Below are positions 42,685 to 51,075 of a stretch of DNA of 64,000 nt, piece after piece. The position numbers were made by a program, and so were the translations under genes. Under the pieces are notes generated by a model. It did not search any database. It worked only from the letters and a program-made list of their open reading frames with translations, and was not told the origin of the DNA. The number at the start of each line of letters is the position of its first letter. The first letter of the stretch is position 1. The stretch lies in contig NZ_KB912877.1 of assembly GCF_000383855.1 (NCBI RefSeq), positions 2,871,579 to 2,935,578 on the forward strand, in the 5' to 3' direction. The stretch comes from Methylobacter marinus A45. Lineage in GTDB: Bacteria > Pseudomonadota > Gammaproteobacteria > Methylococcales > Methylomonadaceae.

Positions 42685-43695
42685 ATGCGTAACGATCGTA
42701 AATACCGAGGGCGCTTCGCCGCTGCGCTCGCCGTCTTGCTGTTCGTGTTCTCGCCCGGCGTACGGGCGCTCACGATTGCCCTCAGTGACGCTGACGGCTG
42801 GGACGCCATCGGCATCCAGGCCGCCAAGCGGGCGCTGGCCGCCGGCCATACCGTGATCCTCGCCGGTCCGCTCAATGAGCAAAGCGGCAGCAGTGCGGCG
42901 ATCAACATGACAGACCTCCTGATTACCAAGCGGCGCGATGAAGAGGGAGTGCTCGAGTATTCCGTTGCCATTGGTGACGGGACAGAAAGCGCCGAGCCGG
43001 CGACCAGCGCGCTCGTGGCTATCGATATCGCGCGGCAGCGCGCCGGCCGGCTGCCCAACCTGCTGGTATCCGGCATCAACATTGGCGCCAACATCGGCGC
43101 CGCTACCCAGTTCTCGGGCACAGTCGGTGCCGCCATTGCCGCGCTGTCCCCCATGCTCAATGGCGCAGTCCCCGCCATCGCGATCAGCACCGATCCGGTG
43201 TGCGGCGAGTCCACGCCTGATTGCAGAGCCTCGAACGATGCCCATTTTGCACGGGTGGCGGACTTTCTCGTTGCTTTCATTGCCCGTCTCGAACGCAAGG
43301 CCGGCTCCCTGACGGGCGAAAAGCGCCTGCTGCCGCGCGGCGTAGGTCTCAACATCAACTTCCCGCCGCTGCCCGAGCCCGCCGGCGTCCTCGTCACGCG
43401 GCAGGGCCGCACGGTCACTTTTGAGGATGATCTGGTCGTGAGCTTCGGCGCCGATACGGTCGCTATCAACATCGGCTGTCATGAGCCCTGCGTCGACGTA
43501 CCGGTGGGAACCACGCTCAAGGGCGGAATAACGGAGATTATCCCGGACGAGACGCCCGAGATCCCGGGCGCCGACACCACGTGGTATTCGAAAGGGTACA
43601 TCACCATCGTTCCGATCACGCCCGACTATACGGCCGATACGCCGGGTCTTGTCCCTCTGAAGATGGATATTAAAAGCGGCGCCGGGAGGCGATAG
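42685..43695 (+). CDS. Secreted SurE-like 5'/3'-nucleotidase
   Basis: 336 residues with a signal peptide (MRNDRKYRGRFAAALAVLLF). A SurE-type domain follows: LSDADGWDAIGI near residue 35, QSGSSAA near 70 and SGINIGANIGAATQFSGTVGAA near 130. SurE enzymes use a DD pair in NDDG to bind metal; here the motif reads DADG, so the first Asp is Ala. The Ser and the Asn-rich block are kept. TGGAGG stands before the ATG at 42685. Plus-strand, G+C-rich, probably acquired together with the broken gene upstream. Confidence 0.78.
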   Translation: MRNDRKYRGRFAAALAVLLFVFSPGVRALTIALSDADGWDAIGIQAAKRALAAGHTVILAGPLNEQSGSSAAINMTDLLITKRRDEEGVLEYSVAIGDGTESAEPATSALVAIDIARQRAGRLPNLLVSGINIGANIGAATQFSGTVGAAIAALSPMLNGAVPAIAISTDPVCGESTPDCRASNDAHFARVADFLVAFIARLERKAGSLTGEKRLLPRGVGLNINFPPLPEPAGVLVTRQGRTVTFEDDLVVSFGADTVAINIGCHEPCVDVPVGTTLKGGITEIIPDETPEIPGADTTWYSKGYITIVPITPDYTADTPGLVPLKMDIKSGAGRR

Positions 43696-43846
43696 GCGAC
43701 GATGTCTGTTGCTTTGGGAAACGGGGGAGAACGCAGAAAAAGAAAAATTGCACGCAAGCGTCTATTCTGGGGCGCATCGCCATGTATTCCAGTCAATGCA
43801 ATTGCCGGGAATGACTTGACAGCGGATTCCGGCGATTAGTGGCTTG

Positions 43847-43878
43847 AGGCCGATAGGCCGGGAACAATCGGCCTTTTC
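43847..43878 (+). terminator. Terminator-like hairpin after the SurE-like gene
   Basis: AGGCCGAT (43847-43854) and ATCGGCCT (43867-43874) followed by TTTT, about 150 bases after the stop codon. Confidence 0.55.
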
Positions 43879-43935
43879 CGGTCGTTTGGATGTCCAATTG
43901 ATGGGCGATAGCGTTTAGTCAACCGTACAGGGCGG

Positions 43936-44088
43936 TTATTCGTTTTCTTCGCCTTGAAAAAGGCGAATCCAGAATGCCATCTCAGCAAACAGTCCCGCTA
44001 TGAAGAACACGGTGGCGCCCGGGACGCTTCCGACGATATACAGTGCAATCGCGGCTATTAAACATGAAAAAGTAATGATGTGCTTCAC
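43936..44088 (-). CDS. 50-residue membrane protein
   Basis: GTG start preceded by GAGGAGAA at six bases. The product (VKHIITFSCLIAAIALYIVG ... FWIRLFQGEENE) has two hydrophobic segments with a Gly-Pro-Gly turn and an acidic tail. No family recognised. Support: strong ribosome site and clean hydrophobic pattern. Confidence 0.6.
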   Translation of the reverse strand: MKHIITFSCLIAAIALYIVGSVPGATVFFIAGLFAEMAFWIRLFQGEENE

Positions 44089-44416
44089 TGTGTTCTCCTC
44101 AGAGCAGTTTAATGTTTACCAGAAATAGGATTTTACCTCTCTGGCTTAGTGAAGTGTTAGGCGTTTTTGCGGCTCTGGCTGTGACGGCGAGGTCTTCCGC
44201 ATTGGAAATACTTTCGTAAAGGGCCGATGCCGAATCCGGCAGGGCCAAAGAGCGGCTGCAGTCATGGATAACAGTGCCTGTCGTCAGGTATCCGGCGCGT
44301 CCTGTGGCTTTAGCCTTTATGCTCGGAGGGGAAAGTTATCGGCTGAAAGCGAAGCTAAACAACTCATATTAACCGGAAAAAATGGCTCAATTTTAATGGC
44401 CGAAACTGGCTCAAAA
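44089..44416. other. 328-base stretch; possible insertion-sequence end near 44370-44435
   Basis: No supportable gene. Near 44380-44430 repeated TGGCTCAATTTTAATGGCC / TGGCTCAAAATTATTGGCC units followed by ATTGACAGGCGGCTGG resemble the multiple terminal repeats of IS21-family elements as I remember them, but no transposase is present. Confidence 0.35.
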
Positions 44417-45049
44417 TTATTGGCCATTGACAGGCGGCTGGTCGGAACCGCCGGTTGGATCGGGAAGACAGTTGCCAAGGCCGCTATGTCTTCGATTTAA
44501 TTCATAAACCCCGTATTCCCAAAATACTTTGCCTGGCTTTGATGGGCCAAGCCAGCCGCTTTTCTTAAGCTCCTTGGCGATGAAGTGGTTGATGAACCCG
44601 TGGCCAACAAGCAGAATGTTCTGATGTTCCTCTGCCAGTTCAACCAGTCTTTCCGCCGCTTGCCTTGCGCGCTTCCTGGCGCTTATCAGCGATTCGCCGT
44701 TCTTTGAAAAGCCAAATAGCCACAGAACCCTTAGAACAACAATCCAGACACCGACTGGCAGTGGAACAGAACCGCTACCAAAGTGGGGTATTGCAGTTTC
44801 GCAGAACAGCGGATCCTTCACATGCACTTCGGAAAATCCAAGTGCTTTTGCTGATTCGATTGAGCGCGCAAGGTGGCTGCACACGATCCACTTTTCTCCC
44901 TGGATGGCGGCAGCCGTTTTTCTTGGGGGAGCGCCCGCAATCCCTGATAAGTTGTATGCTTTTGCAATCGCGCCCAAGTCTTTCGTTTGGACTATCCCTT
45001 TCAGCTCAAACGCTGGTTTTCCATGACGTAGCAAGGTAATTCGCATCAT
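44417..45049 (-). CDS. Histidine phosphatase family protein (cassette)
   Basis: 210 residues from the ATG at 45049. RITLLRHGKPAF near the N-terminus is the RHG catalytic motif of the phosphoglycerate-mutase-like superfamily, and the second catalytic His lies in ILLVGHGFINHFIAKEL near residue 150. Function unknown; SixA-like proteins are one option. The last 25 residues (RRHSGLGNCLP...) run into sequence that resembles an insertion-sequence end, so the natural C-terminus may have been replaced. Confidence 0.82.
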   Translation of the reverse strand: MMRITLLRHGKPAFELKGIVQTKDLGAIAKAYNLSGIAGAPPRKTAAAIQGEKWIVCSHLARSIESAKALGFSEVHVKDPLFCETAIPHFGSGSVPLPVGVWIVVLRVLWLFGFSKNGESLISARKRARQAAERLVELAEEHQNILLVGHGFINHFIAKELKKSGWLGPSKPGKVFWEYGVYELNRRHSGLGNCLPDPTGGSDQPPVNGQ

Positions 45050-45059
45050 CTTTTCACTA

Positions 45060-45122
45060 TATACCGCCAAGCTAAAGGGTGCGCAGCGAAGCGGGGCGTC
45101 CCTTTGGGCGACTTGGTATGCG
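45060..45122 (-). repeat. attC site with altered core triplets
   Basis: Typical inner blocks (AAGCTAAAGGGTGCGCAGCGAAGCGGGGCGTCCCTTTGGGCGAC), but both cores are mutated: TACCGCC instead of TAACGCC at the left and GGTATGC instead of GTTATGC at the right. Confidence 0.85.
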
Positions 45123-45125
45123 CGT

Positions 45126-45683
45126 TCATAGGTGGCGCGCCTCTGACCAGATTCGTTCTTTGCCAACGCTGGTATACCAACGCTCAAATTGTGAGCGGTA
45201 TTGCTCAAATGGTTCGGATAGCTTTGATCGCGGGTCTTCACTAAGAGAATATGCCATTCCTTCGAAGAACCACTTGGGCTTGGTCCATGCCGCGAACATC
45301 CCAAGCTGCTCATTTTGAAGATGATGGATCATTTCATGACGCACATAAAATGGTTTCCATCCGCGGGAGTTGATGACGATGCCGAACGTGCCGATCGTCA
45401 TGCCCGCGCGATTTCCCAGATTGAAGGACTCGGAACAGGCATCAGAACTGCAGAAAATGACGCGTGGCTTATTTTCGATGGCGCCAACCGATGCGTCGAC
45501 AAACTGTAGAGCTTCATCGTACAGTTTGGCTGCTTCCCGGGTGCGAGACAGGTCGTCTATGCACAAAGTATCATCAAGACAGGAAAGACCGGCCAGTTCA
45601 GGTGCAACAATTCGAACAGGCTTGAAGAATGCCCAGGCAGCAACCGGGATGCTGAGCATGACTATGAGTATTATACGTTTCAA
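45126..45683 (-). CDS. Secreted gluzincin-like metallopeptidase (cassette)
   Basis: 185 residues with a signal peptide (MKRIILIVMLSIPVAAWA). The zinc motif HEMIHH near residue 119 and a downstream FFEGMAYSLSEDPR, which supplies the third ligand Glu as in gluzincins, suggest an active extracytoplasmic peptidase. Cysteines in the N-terminal half may form disulfides. No precise family recognised. Confidence 0.72.
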   Translation of the reverse strand: MKRIILIVMLSIPVAAWAFFKPVRIVAPELAGLSCLDDTLCIDDLSRTREAAKLYDEALQFVDASVGAIENKPRVIFCSSDACSESFNLGNRAGMTIGTFGIVINSRGWKPFYVRHEMIHHLQNEQLGMFAAWTKPKWFFEGMAYSLSEDPRSKLSEPFEQYRSQFERWYTSVGKERIWSEARHL

Positions 45684-45702
45684 CCTATGAGTTTCCTATG
45701 AC

Positions 45703-45797
45703 GCATAACGCCGCGAATCACCGTCAATCGTGGCACTTCGACGATATCAACCTTCTTGGCCGACGGTTTATACAGGCGCTTGAGCGCATCGTTAGGT
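45703..45797 (-). repeat. attC site (PhzF cassette)
   Basis: Left GCATAAC, right GTTAGGT, 95 bases, with inner blocks that differ from the common type (CACCGTCAATCGTGGCAC...). Confidence 0.8.
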
Positions 45798-46577
45798 TTA
45801 GAAGGCAATTTCGGCCTCCATGAACGTTACGGCACTTCCGGACAGTACCACTCTGTCGGATTTTACCTCGCATGCGAGGTTGCCGCCACGCTTAGAAACC
45901 TGTCTGGCGGACAGAGTATTTTTGCCAAGTTTTCCAGCCCAGTACGGCGCAAGTTTGCAATGGGCGGCACCGGTGACGGGATCTTCAGGAATGCCGATCT
46001 TAGGGGCAAAGAAACGACTGACAAAATCCACATCAGTGCCTGGCGCAGTAACGATAACGCCGCGCAAATCGAGCTGGCTGAGCAGGGCGTGGTTTGGCGT
46101 GATGGCGCGAACGGTTGCTTCGCTATCGAACACGGCCAAGTAGTCGTCGTCAGCTAATACCTCTATAGGGCGCACGCCAAGACCTTGAACCAAGGTTTCG
46201 GAAATCTCGCAGGCGGTTAACTTGTATGCAGGGAAATCCATTTGCAAGAGACTTCCACGCTTTTTCACGAATAGATCACCGCTACGCGTTTCAAATGTAA
46301 TGACTGATTCTGTGAAGCCAAGAGATTCAAAGATTACGTGAGCCGTTGCCAATGTGGCATGGCCACAAAGATCAACCTCCTTGACTGGAGTAAACCATCT
46401 CAGATTAAACCCCTTTGCGCTGGGTACGAAGAATGCGGTCTCTGACAAGTTGTTTTCTTCTGCGATGGCTTGAAGCAAGTCATCATCCAGCCAGTTCTCC
46501 AACGGGCACACTGCCGCCGGATTTCCCTCGAATGCTCGGGTTGCAAAAGCATCTACTTGGTATTGTTTGATTTTCAT
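45798..46577 (-). CDS. PhzF family isomerase (cassette)
   Basis: 259 residues of the PhzF/diaminopimelate-epimerase-like fold. The N-terminal signature QVDAFATRAFEGNPAAVCPL and the EENNLSETAFFVP block with the catalytic Glu are visible, followed by LCGHATLATAHVIF and DPVTGAAHCKLAPYW. Substrate unknown. Confidence 0.92.
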   Translation of the reverse strand: MKIKQYQVDAFATRAFEGNPAAVCPLENWLDDDLLQAIAEENNLSETAFFVPSAKGFNLRWFTPVKEVDLCGHATLATAHVIFESLGFTESVITFETRSGDLFVKKRGSLLQMDFPAYKLTACEISETLVQGLGVRPIEVLADDDYLAVFDSEATVRAITPNHALLSQLDLRGVIVTAPGTDVDFVSRFFAPKIGIPEDPVTGAAHCKLAPYWAGKLGKNTLSARQVSKRGGNLACEVKSDRVVLSGSAVTFMEAEIAF

Positions 46578-46599
46578 GTCTGATAACGTGTGATGAGAA

Positions 46600-46665
46600 A
46601 CCTAACGCCGCAATTCACCGGCGCGCAGCGCAGCGGAGCGTCCGAGTGAAATTGCCTTGTTATGT
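46600..46665 (-). repeat. attC site (ABM-domain cassette)
   Basis: Left ACCTAAC, right GTTATGT; inner arms CAATTCACCGG... and ...GAGTGAAATTG. Confidence 0.9.
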
Positions 46666-46935
46666 GTTGATTTCATATTCGTTTACATCGAAACATACTA
46701 CGAGTGAAAAAATATCACTTTCCGGACCAGAGCCTCGGAATGCATCCAGCGCAGAACGGGATTTCCATTTCTCGTAAATATTTACTCTATTTAGATCAAT
46801 AGGGTCTGGTGATACCGAGAAATCATCGCAAGCTTCATTTTCTCTCGCCTGTAAGGTTGCCTCACAAGACTTTTCTATGAATTCGTCACGCGAACCCGAC
46901 TTTATAGTCAGTTTGCCTGCTACAATTATTGCCAC
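46660..46935 (-). CDS. Antibiotic biosynthesis monooxygenase (ABM) domain protein (cassette)
   Basis: 91 residues of the ferredoxin-like ABM fold: IIVAGKLTIKSGSRDEFIE, ARENEACDDFSVSPDP, NRVNIYEKWKSRSALDAF. Small cofactor-free monooxygenases or scavengers belong here; the substrate is unknown. Confidence 0.85.
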   Translation of the reverse strand: MAIIVAGKLTIKSGSRDEFIEKSCEATLQARENEACDDFSVSPDPIDLNRVNIYEKWKSRSALDAFRGSGPESDIFSLVVCFDVNEYEINT

Positions 46936-46953
46936 GTAACTAATCTCCTGGAC

Positions 46954-47015
46954 ACATAACGCCGAGCTAAGGGGCGGGCGCTATAGCGACCGTCCCTTTG
47001 AGCGCAGTGTTATGA
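46954..47015 (-). repeat. attC site
   Basis: Left ACATAAC, right GTTATGA, inner AGCTAAGGGGCGGGCG/CGTCCCTTTGAGCG. Common 60-base type. Confidence 0.92.
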
Positions 47016-47446
47016 GTGCCACTGCATTTTATAAAATGAGTCATCTTCATCATATTGGCAAAAACCCAATTTTAAATAGAATGGTTTGACCGGATTGGCT
47101 TTGATAACACTAAGCCTCAATGGTAAAGACTTTTGTTTTGCGATGTTCTGTATATATGTCAGAACTCTCCGCCCTATGCCTTTTGTTGGTATTCTGGTTT
47201 GATAATAATCATTTCCAGCCAAAGATGGTCGATGCCTTCCTTTAAAACAAATCCGCCAATTCTTTCAATATCATCGTTAATGATTTTCCAGTCAGTAGGC
47301 TTCAAGTTGCTATTGAAGCCATTGCTTTGAAATTCCTCATTCCAACCCCAAGTGTCTTCAATGCATGGTTTCATCGCGTTTTGGTAGAGGTTGTAAAGCC
47401 ATTCTCTGTCAGACGTTTTACCATCTATTAACCAAAACTCGTTCAT
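47010..47446 (-). pseudogene. GNAT acetyltransferase, frameshifted (cassette)
   Basis: Two open frames join to one GNAT protein. The first (from 47446, MNEFWLIDGKTSDREWLYNL) ends LEMIIIKPEYQQKA; the second continues KGIGRRVLTYIQNIAKQ ... ANPVKPFYLKLGF, the acetyl-CoA-binding half. One extra A in the AAAA run near 47187-47190 would restore PEYQQKGIGRR. So it is a one-base deletion or a sequencing error; about 145 residues when joined. Confidence 0.82.
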
Positions 47447-47458
47447 GTCTTCACCAAC

Positions 47459-47521
47459 TCATAACGTAAAAGTAAGGGGCTGCGCGCTTTTGCGCAGTCC
47501 CGCTTGACTGCAAGGTTATGC
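47459..47521 (-). repeat. attC site
   Basis: Left TCATAAC, right GTTATGC, with GTAAGGGGCTGCGCG/CGCAGTCCCGCTTGAC arms. The stop codon of the next cassette gene lies in the right core. Confidence 0.9.
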
Positions 47522-47857
47522 GACATCATCACCAAAATCCCAGAAAGGCCGAATCTCTATCACTCCACTTGCTCGTGCGCAGGGTGTGTTAGCAACAAGC
47601 TTGACAACCTCGTCCATGCTGTCAGCTTCAATTACGGAGAAACCGGCTAACGGAAGATCGAGGTTGACATATGGTTCTTCCGAGACTTCCAGATTTCCGC
47701 CCCAGTTTTTTACTGAGGTTACTTTGGTTTGAACCGCTGCCATGAGATTACCTCTGTCCCGAATCACAGCATCTTGGGCAAGGACTTCTCGTTTCTCATC
47801 CTCAGTCAAACTGTTCCATCCGTCTTCGCTTCCATAGGCAAGGCACAAGAATTTCAT
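47516..47857 (-). CDS. YciI (YCII/DGPF) family protein (cassette)
   Basis: 113 residues starting MKFLCLAYGSEDGW, with the DGPF-type pattern EEPYVNLDLPLAGFSVIEADSMDEVVKLVANTP and C-terminal VIEIRPFWDF. A second YciI-family gene sits at 40186, also next to an attC-like site; the two are not close in sequence. Confidence 0.87.
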   Translation of the reverse strand: MKFLCLAYGSEDGWNSLTEDEKREVLAQDAVIRDRGNLMAAVQTKVTSVKNWGGNLEVSEEPYVNLDLPLAGFSVIEADSMDEVVKLVANTPCARASGVIEIRPFWDFGDDVA

Positions 47858-47964
47858 TCATAGCTCCTCTAGTGATCGAAGGATCGCGGCCAATGATCCG
47901 CTTTTGTTGCATAACGTAAAGCATAACCGGATACAAAAAGCGAAGCGTCGCGTAGCTTTTTGTG

Positions 47965-50010
47965 GTGTGACTGGCATGGTAGTCAGCTAGCTGGTGAAAG
48001 TCCAGCCTTTGCCCTGTGAGAAGGGAAGAAGTAGGCGAAAGCAAGGGTGTCCAAAGAAATGCCCGGTAGCTACCCAACAGGGAAGCACGGTTATCGGGAG
48101 CCAATGCGGAATCTGAAAGAAGCTCTAGCCGAATCGGTCACCTAAACGAGAGTGAACCTTCGTAAGGCGGCAGCAAGAGGATGAGGTGCCCGCGCCCACC
48201 GAAGTCCGATATTCTCACCGTAACTTGCTGGTGTATTGAAGGTAGGTGGACCGAGATAAAGTTGACTATCTTACCCAGTGAAGGGCCGTCGGCTTCGGGT
48301 CGGTGTAACTGCGACACCTTAAGCCCTAAGCGCAGCAGTAATGTTGACGTGATGAACCGAGGGTCTGCAGATGAAGCCGTAGTAATCGTAAAGTTCGATG
48401 CCGATGAGGTTATGGTGACATAGCTGAGGGAAAAACATCGAACCAGTGACAGGAAGTTGGAGGTGAAGGGTGGAACACGTAAGCGGGCCATGGCCGTTGA
48501 TTATAAACTGAGGGTCTGAGATCAGCCTGGCAGGAGCAATCGACTATTCGCGTCGTAAACAGTGAACGAATCGATTGCGCGAGATTGAAGAAAGGCCATT
48601 GCAAGAGAGAAAAAAAAAGTGAAATGAACGAACATGACCGATTGATTGAGGAACCAAGACTCTTTGACCACCTGTGCTCAACGTTGTATTTGAGTGCGGG
48701 ATTTGAACAGGTGAAGAAGAACAAAGGCAAACCCGGCATTGATGGGGTCACGATAGCCGACTTTGAAGCCCGTTTAGACGAAGAGCTAAGCCGCCTGCAA
48801 CAGGAGTTGCAGGATTGGACTTACCAACCCTCGCCGGTTCGCCGGGTCGAAATTCCCAAGCCGGGCGGCAAGGGAGTTCGGCTGCTCGGCATACCGACGG
48901 TACGGGATCGTGTGGTACAGACGACCTTGAAAATGTTGCTGGAACCGATCTTTGATCCGCATTTTTCGCCGCACAGTTACGGTTTCAGACCGGGCTGTAG
49001 TCAACACCAAGCGGTGCAAGCGGCTCAGGCAATCGTCAACAGTGGCAAGCCCTACGTGGTGGATATCGACTTATCGAAGTTCTTCGATCGAATCCACCAT
49101 GACCGCTTGATTTCCCGGATGGGACTGCGGATCGCTGACAAACGCATCTTGCGCCTGGTGGGCATGATGCTGCGCAGCGGCGTGATGATCAACGGCGTCG
49201 TCAACCCGAACAAGGAAGGCGCGATGCAAGGTGGCCCGTTAAGTCCCTTGCTGAGCAATATCGTTCTGGACGAACTGGACCAGGAATTGGAAAAACGCGG
49301 ACTGGCATTTTGCCGGTTTGCCGATGACTGTAACATCTTCGTTAGCTCGCAGAAAGCGGCCGAACGGGTGATGGACAAAGTCAGCCAATTCATCGAAAAC
49401 AAGCTGAAACTGAAGGTGAATCGGGAGAAAAGCCAAGTGGCTAAATCCGATGCGGTAAAGTTCTTGGGCTTTACCGTGGTCGATGGGACGATAGCGCTTG
49501 CGCATAAAGCCCTGCAAACGGCCATGAGTAAAGTCAAGGAACTCACGCCGCGTGGCACCCATCAGACGCTGAATCATACCCTGGCCGACCTTAATCAGTG
49601 GTACGTGGGCTGGGCCAACTACTACAGTTTGACCCAATACCCGTCTCAACTGAGGAAAATCGAAGCCCATATCCGGCGACGATTACGAGCGAGGCTGGTG
49701 AGTCAGCAGAAGCGGAAACAGCATCTGTATCGAAACCTGGTCAAACGGGGCGTACCGCGAAAGCAAGCCGCCCAGACGGTCTTTTCCAACAAGAAACGGT
49801 GGGCCCTTTCGGCAACCCGAGCGGTGACGAGAGCCTACCCGAACAGTTGGTTTATCAACCTGATGGGACAGGAAATACGATCCGACCGCCAATTAGCGCA
49901 TTGGTTTGAGGTTTCTCAATGGATTCGTCTTACGTGAGGAGCCGTGTACGGACCCGTACGCACGGTTCTGTGGGCAGACGGGAGCTGCGGCTCCCTCTGA
50001 CCCGATCAGC
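47965..50010 (+). mobile_element. Group IIC intron inserted in an attC (attC-type intron)
   Basis: A full-length group II intron. It begins about GTGTGACTGGCATGG (GUGYG-like 5' end), has a roughly 650-base structured 5' part, a maturase gene, then domain V at 49939-49968 (GAGCCGTGTACGG...CACGGTTC) and a domain VI hairpin GGGAGC...GCTCCC. It is oriented against the cassettes, meaning it entered the bottom strand of attC, as known for group IIC-attC introns. The 3' boundary is uncertain by about 15 bases. Confidence 0.88.
48624..49937 (+). CDS. ltrA: Group II intron reverse transcriptase/maturase
   Basis: 437 residues from the ATG at 48624; a TTG at 48585 would add 13 residues. RT domain with KPGIDGVTI, GFRPGCSQHQAV, the GGPLSPLLSNIVLDELD block and the catalytic FADD (usually YADD) near residue 238. 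GII maturase domain X follows (LNQWYVGWANYY, RKIEAHIRRRLRAR). No C-terminal endonuclease domain, as expected for group IIC proteins. It lies inside the intron and ends just before domain V. Confidence 0.94.
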   Translation: MNEHDRLIEEPRLFDHLCSTLYLSAGFEQVKKNKGKPGIDGVTIADFEARLDEELSRLQQELQDWTYQPSPVRRVEIPKPGGKGVRLLGIPTVRDRVVQTTLKMLLEPIFDPHFSPHSYGFRPGCSQHQAVQAAQAIVNSGKPYVVDIDLSKFFDRIHHDRLISRMGLRIADKRILRLVGMMLRSGVMINGVVNPNKEGAMQGGPLSPLLSNIVLDELDQELEKRGLAFCRFADDCNIFVSSQKAAERVMDKVSQFIENKLKLKVNREKSQVAKSDAVKFLGFTVVDGTIALAHKALQTAMSKVKELTPRGTHQTLNHTLADLNQWYVGWANYYSLTQYPSQLRKIEAHIRRRLRARLVSQQKRKQHLYRNLVKRGVPRKQAAQTVFSNKKRWALSATRAVTRAYPNSWFINLMGQEIRSDRQLAHWFEVSQWIRLT

Positions 50011-50036
50011 GGAAATTTTTCCGTAACATGCGCTTG

Positions 50037-50423
50037 TTAGGCTATATATAGCCCTAGCGACCCTACCAAACTAGCAATTAATAGAATGAAAGTTGGGACG
50101 ACTGTTAAAACAAATCCAGGTTGCCTTTTAGCCGGGTCAGTAATATACAAATGTCGATACAAAAAGCGCCCGATTAAATAAACTGCCCCAACGGCAGCGA
50201 CTACCGAATTTGGCCAATAATGGCTAGCGATGAACAGAGCGGGAAGAAAACCCACCAATTGCTCCATCGTGTTCATTTGCACACGAAAAGCGCGTTCAAA
50301 CTGCTCGTTCCCTGATGTTGAAGGGGGCCTAACATCGTGTTTAGCTCGTGCTCGGCCTACGAGGATACCAAATAGAAAAAACTGTAACACCGCCAAAACT
50401 GCTACTACGTGAACAAAATTCAT
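50037..50423 (-). CDS. MAPEG family membrane protein (cassette)
   Basis: 128 residues with four hydrophobic segments. The MAPEG signature is seen as RAKHDVRPPSTSGNEQFERAFRVQMNTMEQLVGFLPAL, followed by VYLIGRFLYRHLYI. Related proteins are membrane glutathione transferases. The stop codon lies in the attC core. Confidence 0.9.
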   Translation of the reverse strand: MNFVHVVAVLAVLQFFLFGILVGRARAKHDVRPPSTSGNEQFERAFRVQMNTMEQLVGFLPALFIASHYWPNSVVAAVGAVYLIGRFLYRHLYITDPAKRQPGFVLTVVPTFILLIASLVGSLGLYIA

Positions 50424-50450
50424 ACGTTAAAATTCCTGTTTATTTGGGTA

Positions 50451-50513
50451 GCCAAACGTGAAGCTAAGGGGCGGGCGCGATAACGACCGTCTCGCTTGAG
50501 CGCAATGTTAGAC
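50451..50513 (-). repeat. attC site
   Basis: Left GCCAAAC (slightly off consensus), right GTTAGAC, inner AGCTAAGGGGCGGGCG/CGTCTCGCTTGAGCG. Confidence 0.88.
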
Positions 50514-50523
50514 TGCCCGCATC

Positions 50524-51009
50524 TCAGCCGCGGCGCGCCGCTTCGATCGCGGCGATGTCAATCTTTCGCATCGTCATCATCGCATCGAACGCACGCTTGG
50601 CGGCAGCGGGATCTGGATCAGTGATCGCTTCCGTCAGGGCCAGAGGTGTTATCTGCCAGGACAATCCCCATTTGTCCTTGCACCAGCCGCACGCACTCTC
50701 TTGGCCGCCGTTGCCGACGATCGCGCTCCAGTAGCGATCCGTTTCGGCCTGGTCAGCGGTTGCGACCTGAAACGAGAACGCTTCGTTGTGCTTAAATGCA
50801 GGTCCACCGTTGAGCCCGAGGCACGGAATGCCCATTATAGTGAACCAGACCGTCAACACATCCCCTGTCTTCCCGGACGGAAAGTCCCCCGGTGCGCGGT
50901 GCACTGCGCCGACAAACGAGTCAGGAAAAGTAGCGGCGTAAAACCGTGCCGCGTCTTCGGCGCTACCATCGTACCAAAGGCAAACCGTGTTCTTTGCTGG
51001 TGTTGTCAT
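50524..51009 (-). CDS. VOC family protein, PhnB-like (cassette)
   Basis: 161 residues of the PhnB/3-demethylubiquinone-methyltransferase-like glyoxalase fold. Pattern: CLWYDGSAEDAARFYAATFPDS, then VWFTIMGIPCLGLNGGP and DRYWSAIVGNGGQESACGWCKDKWGLSWQI. Function unknown; G+C is higher than most cassettes. Confidence 0.88.
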   Translation of the reverse strand: MTTPAKNTVCLWYDGSAEDAARFYAATFPDSFVGAVHRAPGDFPSGKTGDVLTVWFTIMGIPCLGLNGGPAFKHNEAFSFQVATADQAETDRYWSAIVGNGGQESACGWCKDKWGLSWQITPLALTEAITDPDPAAAKRAFDAMMTMRKIDIAAIEAARRG

Positions 51010-51075
51010 GTCACTTCTCCACTAAGATCGAAATTTGTGTCATTCCGGCATGGCTACACTGTGCTTCGCATTGTG

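Larger units (their letters stand above)
47909..50042 (-). repeat. attC site split by a group IIC intron
   Basis: Left part GCATAACGTAAAGCATAACCGGATACAAAAAGCGAAGCG (47909 to about 47964) and right part CCGTAACATGCGCTTGTTAGGC (to 50042) form one attC when the roughly 2-kb intron is removed. The intron interrupts the right arm of the stem, next to CTTTTTGT. Confidence 0.8.
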
